In this document: piece after piece, positions 60,540 through 64,000 of the stretch
Layout: each line of letters starts with the position of its first letter
How positions within the stretch are numbered: position 1 is the first letter of the stretch
Source: DASXTW01 sp046726275
GTDB taxonomy: Bacteria > Actinomycetota > UBA4738
Length of the DNA stretch: 64,000 nucleotides
Assembly: GCA_046726275.1 (NCBI GenBank)
Contig: JBKPAF010000059.1
Span: 15,494-79,493, forward strand
Direction of reading: 5' to 3'
Notes under the pieces: generated by a model
What the model saw: the letters and a program-made list of their open reading frames with translations, nothing else
Told to the model about the DNA's origin: nothing
Databases searched by the model: none
Translations under genes and position numbers: made by a program

Positions 60540-60577
60540 CCAGACTCCTAATCCGAAGGGTTCGGGGTTCGAGTCCA
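60540..60577 (+). other. Degraded tRNA-like 3' fragment
   Basis: CAGACTCCTAATCCGAAGG resembles an anticodon arm with a CCU (Arg) loop, and GGTTCGAGTCC resembles a T-loop, in the right order and spacing. Stem pairing is imperfect (3 of 5 in the anticodon stem), and no 5' half is present. It is at most a remnant. Confidence 0.25.
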
Positions 60578-60626
60578 ACGCACTCACCGAGCTATGGTGA
60601 GGTCGTCCTCGGGAGGGGGAGTAGGC

Positions 60627-61094
60627 ATGGGCGGAGGCAAAGCGCGCTTACCACCGCGGTGGTTCGTGGTGACCGCTTGGTACGTGCACCGAGGGATCGT
60701 CTGGGCCAGCGGGCGGCGCAAGGGGCTGTGGCCTCCGCGCCCGGGCAAGTGGGGCGCTTTGCGACTTACCACCAAGGGCCGTCGCAGCGGTGAGCCGCGG
60801 AGGGTGATCGTTGGCTACTACGAGGACGGGCCCAACCTGGTCTCAATGGCCATGAACGGCTGGGGTGCTGCCGAGCCAGCATGGTGGCTCAACCTGCAGG
60901 CCCATCCGGAGGCGGTCGTCGAGCTGGGCGGTGGGCTCCGACGCGAGGTGCTCGGGAGGGCTGCAGTGGGCGACGAGCGTGAACGGCTGTGGCAGCGCTG
61001 GCGCGAGCTGGACCAGAACCTCGACGGCTACGCTGCCCGACGCCCGCGAGAAACGGCGGTCGTCATACTCGAGCCGCGCGCGGTGGCCGACTGA
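60627..61094 (+). CDS. Deazaflavin (F420)-dependent nitroreductase-family protein
   Basis: Small beta-barrel protein of 155 aa of the DDN/FDOR-A type, which uses F420H2 to reduce quinones or nitro compounds. RLTTKGRRSGEPRRVIVGYY is the F420-phosphate-binding block, and WWLNLQAHPEAVVELGGG is the characteristic second half. ATG 60627 has GGAGGGGGAG upstream, which argues against the in-frame ATG 33 nt earlier. The F420 enzymes here and at 29674 agree with an actinomycetote host. Confidence 0.88.
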   Translation: MGGGKARLPPRWFVVTAWYVHRGIVWASGRRKGLWPPRPGKWGALRLTTKGRRSGEPRRVIVGYYEDGPNLVSMAMNGWGAAEPAWWLNLQAHPEAVVELGGGLRREVLGRAAVGDERERLWQRWRELDQNLDGYAARRPRETAVVILEPRAVAD

Positions 61095-61173
61095 GCTGAC
61101 GGTATCTCTGAGGCGCCCATGGGCGCACGCGGACCGAACCTCTCAGTCGGTCCGCGGCACGCTATGAAGACTC

Positions 61174-62001
61174 CTAGTCGACGAAGGGGCCATTGAACAC
61201 GGGCTGCTCCTCATACGGCTTCCCCGCAAACAGCATGAATCGGGTACCAGGGGCTGCGTCCGTTACGGATAGCTCTCCCCCCGGCCCTAGCAGGACCAGC
61301 TGAGGAGGTCTCGCCTGACGCTCGCTCGCCCCGAATGCGGCCTCGCCATCCAGCAGATAGGCGAATCCCTGGAACTCAGACGGCACCGGTGTGCTCACCG
61401 TTCCCCCCTCGGGCAGTTGGACATCGAGGATCAGCGCGGGGGTGCCGAGAACCACGGGCGATCCATCGCCAACGAGGACGCGTACGATCGCATCGCCCTC
61501 ACGACGCTCCGGGATCTGCTCCCTGTGCAGGACCAGCGCGGTGGGCTCGACCAGCTTGTCCTTGCGGGCCAGGTTCACCCAGAACAGCACGCTCCGGAAC
61601 TCCGTATCGCCGCGCCCCTCAGCCACCTCTTCCGCGCCAACCGACTCGGCATGCCAGGCGCCTCGGCCGGTCCTGAGCCATAGCAGCGAGCCTTCCGAAA
61701 GGTGCGCTCGCTCGATCGACCCGTCCGGCCCTGTGGTGTGACCGGTGCTGGCCGCGCCCGTCAGGACATACCAGATGTTGTCGAACCCTCGGTGCGGGTG
61801 CTTGGTGTCCTTGCCCGCCATCTCCGAGGGGCTGAAGCGACCCTCGTGAACCAGGATGAACGGGTCGGTCAGATCGTAGGGCGCAGTGCGTGACGGAACG
61901 GGTTCCAGCACCGGCACTCCCATCATCCGGATCAGCCGGGCATCCTCGACCAAGACCGCGTCGCGTGATGCCGTCTCGACCTGTTGACTCACCGCCCTCA
62001 T
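61174..62001 (-). CDS. Pirin-family protein
   Basis: Double-cupin protein of 275 aa. The N-terminal metal site is in HPHRGFDNIWYVLTGAAST and the following GRGAWHAES, where His and Glu residues bind Fe. Pirins can have quercetin dioxygenase activity or act as redox sensors. AAGGAG touches the ATG. It is divergent from an HxlR regulator with a 118-nt shared promoter region carrying an inverted repeat, which suggests control by that regulator. Confidence 0.9.
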   Translation of the reverse strand: MRAVSQQVETASRDAVLVEDARLIRMMGVPVLEPVPSRTAPYDLTDPFILVHEGRFSPSEMAGKDTKHPHRGFDNIWYVLTGAASTGHTTGPDGSIERAHLSEGSLLWLRTGRGAWHAESVGAEEVAEGRGDTEFRSVLFWVNLARKDKLVEPTALVLHREQIPERREGDAIVRVLVGDGSPVVLGTPALILDVQLPEGGTVSTPVPSEFQGFAYLLDGEAAFGASERQARPPQLVLLGPGGELSVTDAAPGTRFMLFAGKPYEEQPVFNGPFVD

Positions 62002-62064
62002 CTCCTTCCGTCGGTGGGCCTATGGCGTTGAACATACCGGTCGTGCACTCCTATTCCCAAATTT

Positions 62065-62099
62065 GCTTGTCTTTTACGAGTTACTCGGTCGAGACAAGC
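62065..62099. promoter_or_regulatory. Candidate HxlR operator (inverted repeat)
   Basis: GCTTGTCT (62065-62072) and AGACAAGC (62092-62099) form a perfect 8-bp inverted repeat with 19 nt between. It sits between the divergent pirin and HxlR genes, just before the HxlR start region, as expected for autoregulation. Confidence 0.5.
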
Positions 62100-62119
62100 T
62101 GGTGTGGTACGGTGAGGTG

Positions 62120-62506
62120 GTGAGCCCTTCAGCAGGCGTGCGGACGGCCACCCCCTCTCGAGTGGAGTGCGCCAAAGCGGACGCGACCCTCGTTCGGGCC
62201 TTCGATCTCCTCGGAAAGCGATGGACCGGTGTCATCCTTGCGACCCTGCGGGGCGGCCCAGCCGGATTCCGCTCTCTCGCCCGCGCGGTGGAAGGGATCA
62301 GCGACTCGATGCTTTCCGATCGACTGGCTGAGCTCGGCGATGCCGGACTCGTATCCCGGGCGGTGCGCGAGGGGCCTCCACTGTCCGTCACGTACTCGCT
62401 CACCGACGCCGGGCGCGCTCTCCTGCCAGCGCTCGAAGAGATCAGCCGGTGGGCGAACACGTACCTTCCCTCCGAACGAAGGCGGTCAAGAGTCCGACGT
62501 AGTTGA
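62120..62506 (+). CDS. HxlR-family transcriptional regulator
   Basis: Winged-helix regulator of 128 aa. LVRAFDLLGKRWTGVILATL and GGPAGFRSLARAVEGISDSM match the HxlR core, followed by SDRLAELGDAGLVSRAV. A single Cys near the N terminus (VECAKADA) could act as a redox or aldehyde sensor as in some relatives. GTG 62120 has GGTGAGGT upstream. Divergent from the pirin gene, its most likely target. Confidence 0.9.
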   Translation: MSPSAGVRTATPSRVECAKADATLVRAFDLLGKRWTGVILATLRGGPAGFRSLARAVEGISDSMLSDRLAELGDAGLVSRAVREGPPLSVTYSLTDAGRALLPALEEISRWANTYLPSERRRSRVRRS

Positions 62507-62762
62507 TCCGCGCGAAGTGCGGGCCAGTTCCAGGACGGCATCCGTAAAGTCCGGGGGCGCCTCCTGGAGAAGGTTGTGTCCGGCCTGCTGGGACCTGCCG
62601 GTGGATGCGAGGACCCGTGAAGTGGCCCGCCGAGGCAGTCCCATCCGTGGCCGGGAAGTTCCCGTCCGCCTGCCCGTCGAGCGTGATGGTGGGGACCGTG
62701 ATCGGGGGCTGTATCGCGAGGCGCTGTTCGATCTCGTCGTACGGCGCAAGCCCAGGTGCAAG
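62486..62762 (-). pseudogene. Decayed C-terminal end of an alpha/beta hydrolase
   Basis: Read on the minus strand, one frame (to about 62583) gives PPITVPTITLDGQADGNFPA and GPRIHRQVPAG. A second frame continues with GHNLLQEAPPDFTDAVLELA. Together they form the C terminus of a hydrolase with the catalytic His (GHN), broken by a frameshift near 62580-62590. Nothing N-terminal, including the nucleophile elbow, is found upstream. The 3' end touches the end of the HxlR gene. Confidence 0.7.
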
Positions 62763-62783
62763 TCCGGGTCGATGCCGGTACGA

Positions 62784-62965
62784 GTGGATCATGCCGGTGG
62801 GGACGACAACATCGTGCCGCCGTCCGTCAACGAGTCCAACGTGCACCACTACCGGAGGTCGAAGGCGGTCACTGACTTCTACGAGTTCCCAGGTCGCTCG
62901 CACTACACCGTTGGGCAAGACGGCTGGGAGGAGGTTGCCGACTACGCCCTCGTCTGGCCAACGAA
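62784..62965 (+). pseudogene. Truncated C-terminal end of a second alpha/beta hydrolase
   Basis: The plus strand reads HAGGDDNIVPPSVNESN, then AVTDFYEFPGRSHYTVGQDG and WEEVADYALVW, which is the end of a hydrolase with the catalytic Asp (GGDD) and His (GRSH). The nucleophile half is missing. After residue ALVW the frame runs into unrelated sequence to a stop at 63110. It starts about 20 nt from the truncated end of the opposite fragment. It may be a lost paralogue of the intact hydrolase at 63444. Confidence 0.7.
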
Positions 62966-63131
62966 ACACGGCTCTGGCTGGCGCCTCCCCAGGCGACCTC
63001 CCTGGACACTGGTCCACACCTGCGTGCATCGGCCTGTCCACGTGCGGGGAAGAGACATTGCACGAATCTTGGGGGTTCTCAATCCCGTGGATGAATGGAT
63101 TTCCCGCTAGATCTTCATACAGTCGGGAGTT

Positions 63132-63359
63132 GTGCGGAAGGCATTCATCATCCTCGGCTACTTGGTGGGCACGTACCTCGTCGTACGCGCCATCGCCGAG
63201 CTCGTGCTCATCGACTACAGCGATCCGTCGTCGTACCGCAACGATTGGGGTGGACCCAGCTTGGCCGGAGTGCTCGCTGTGCATTGCCTTCCTGGCCTTC
63301 TTGCTGCTGTCCTGATGCTGTGGGGCTGGCGACGCACGCACCGCTCGGAACCTGCCTGA
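63132..63359 (+). CDS. Small membrane protein (75 aa)
   Basis: Protein of 75 aa with two hydrophobic helices (AFIILGYLVGTYLVVRAIAEL and SLAGVLAVHCLPGLLAAVLMLWGW) separated by a polar loop (IDYSDPSSYRNDWGG), and a basic tail. GTG 63132 has GGGAG close upstream. Family not recognised. The loop with DYSDPSSYRNDWGGP looks conserved in style with actinobacterial hypothetical membrane proteins. Confidence 0.6.
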   Translation: MRKAFIILGYLVGTYLVVRAIAELVLIDYSDPSSYRNDWGGPSLAGVLAVHCLPGLLAAVLMLWGWRRTHRSEPA

Positions 63360-63443
63360 GGCGGAGAGCCCGGGTCCGCTCCCACCGACTCAATCACTTC
63401 GATAGGATCGGGTTGACTTCACCCGGCCGGAGGGGAGTTCGTC

Positions 63444-64000
63444 ATGGCGCCAATTTCCGAGCGGGAGAACCGGGAGATCGAGGCGGCCAACGCCTCTGGC
63501 AACACCCCGGTCGTCTTCATCCACGGCCTCTGGTTGCTGCCGAGCAGCTGGGCCAACTGGGCGGAGTTCTTTAAGCAGGCCGGCTACGCGCCGCTGACGC
63601 CGGACTGGCCAGACGATCCGGAAACGGTTGAAGAGGCCCGGGCGAGGCCGGACGTCCTCGCCAAGAAGACCTTGAAGCAGGTCGCCGATCACACCACCGA
63701 GATCATCACTGCCTTGGACAAGAAACCAGCGGTAATGGGGCACTCGACCGGGGGCTTGCTGGCGCAGATGCTCGCGGGCCGGGGCCTCTCGGCGGCCACG
63801 GTAGCGATCGACCCCGGGATCTTCCGCGGCGTTCTGCCTCTGCCGGCCTCCGCGCTTAAGGTGGCGGGCCCGTTCCTGGTCAACCCGCTCACGCGCGGCC
63901 GCGCGATCACGCTCACGTTCGACCAGTTCAAGTACGGCTGGGCGAACGCGCTGGACGAGAAGGAGGCGAAGGAGCTCTACGACACGTTCCACGTCGCCGG
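63444..64000 (+). CDS. Alpha/beta hydrolase, 3' end outside the window
   Basis: The first 185 residues of a hydrolase with the frame open at the window edge. VVFIHGLWLLPSSW holds the oxyanion HG motif and VMGHSTGGLLAQML the nucleophile elbow with Ser in GHSTGG. The cap region begins near PLPASALKVAGPFLVN. The catalytic Asp and His lie beyond the edge. GGAGGGGAG precedes ATG 63444. Substrate unknown. The two hydrolase remnants just upstream suggest that this is a locus where such genes accumulate. Confidence 0.88.
   Translation, partial: MAPISERENREIEAANASGNTPVVFIHGLWLLPSSWANWAEFFKQAGYAPLTPDWPDDPETVEEARARPDVLAKKTLKQVADHTTEIITALDKKPAVMGHSTGGLLAQMLAGRGLSAATVAIDPGIFRGVLPLPASALKVAGPFLVNPLTRGRAITLTFDQFKYGWANALDEKEAKELYDTFHVA

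Noticed and set aside
60540..60577. A functional tRNA-Arg(CCU)
   Set aside because: No 5' half, and both stems are mispaired; kept only as a possible remnant.
1..64000. CRISPR arrays, insertion sequences, prophage or toxin-antitoxin modules
   Set aside because: No spaced direct repeats, transposase, integrase or paired small toxin genes could be recognised in the window.

Overview
The window is dense, very GC-rich chromosomal DNA (I estimate 65-70% GC). GTG and TTG starts are common, stop/start codons often overlap as ATGA or GTGA, and several genes appear to be leaderless. It encodes F420-type enzymes (LLM and deazaflavin-dependent oxidoreductases), DUF4328 and DUF5667 proteins, and an hpn-type hopanoid operon with HpnC/D/E, SHC and HpnH. 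Together these point to an actinomycetote, probably an uncultured, deep-branching one; no rRNA is present to settle the phylum. No transposase, integrase, phage module or CRISPR array was seen.

Layout. 0-9.5 kb: the end of a 2-oxoacid dehydrogenase E2 gene, exported hydrolases (S8 protease, M23 peptidase), a membrane-anchored cupredoxin, queA plus an SDR, a PLP-dependent threonine dehydratase, an ECF sigma factor with a DUF5667 membrane protein, and two small membrane proteins. 9.9-18.8 kb: a lipoate-ligase-like protein, aminopeptidase N, a PfkB kinase, two acyltransferases, a patatin, a lipoprotein and DegV. 18.8-29.6 kb: a composite MerR-TetR regulator followed by a tightly coupled hopanoid operon (yjbQ, hpnC, hpnD, hpnE, polyprenyl synthase, shc, an hpnG-ispH fusion, hpnH) and an opposing SDR. 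HpnC/D/E make squalene from farnesyl diphosphate supplied by the prenyl synthase, SHC cyclises it, HpnH adds the adenosyl side chain and the HpnG part probably removes adenine, while the fused IspH part would feed isoprenoid precursor.

29.6-39.9 kb: genes fitting reductive pyrimidine (or hydantoin) breakdown, namely an F420-type LLM oxidoreductase, beta-ureidopropionase-like amidase, class III aminotransferase, dihydropyrimidinase and (methyl)malonate-semialdehyde dehydrogenase. The set is split by an AraC regulator, a PhyH dioxygenase and an MFS transporter. 39.9-47.7 kb: a second M23 protein, a 5'-3' exonuclease, a MOSC protein, and an amino-acid group (ornithine cyclodeaminase-like, PLP dehydratase, DDAH/arginine-deiminase-like) next to an MFS transporter. 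47.7-59.5 kb: an exported Asp-box protein, two related HTH/coiled-coil genes, cyclophilin, L,D-transpeptidase, FAH-family hydrolase, DinB-like protein, class V aminotransferase, LOG protein, AlaX and a large GAF-PAS-PAS-GGDEF-EAL protein.

59.6-64 kb: CsbD, a tRNA-Ser(GCU), then a patchy region with a tandem repeat, a degraded tRNA-like piece, an F420 nitroreductase-type protein, a divergent pirin/HxlR pair, two decayed alpha/beta-hydrolase ends back to back, and an intact hydrolase running off the edge. A recurring -10 element (TANNNT about 7 nt before the start codon) is the clearest regulatory signal in the window.
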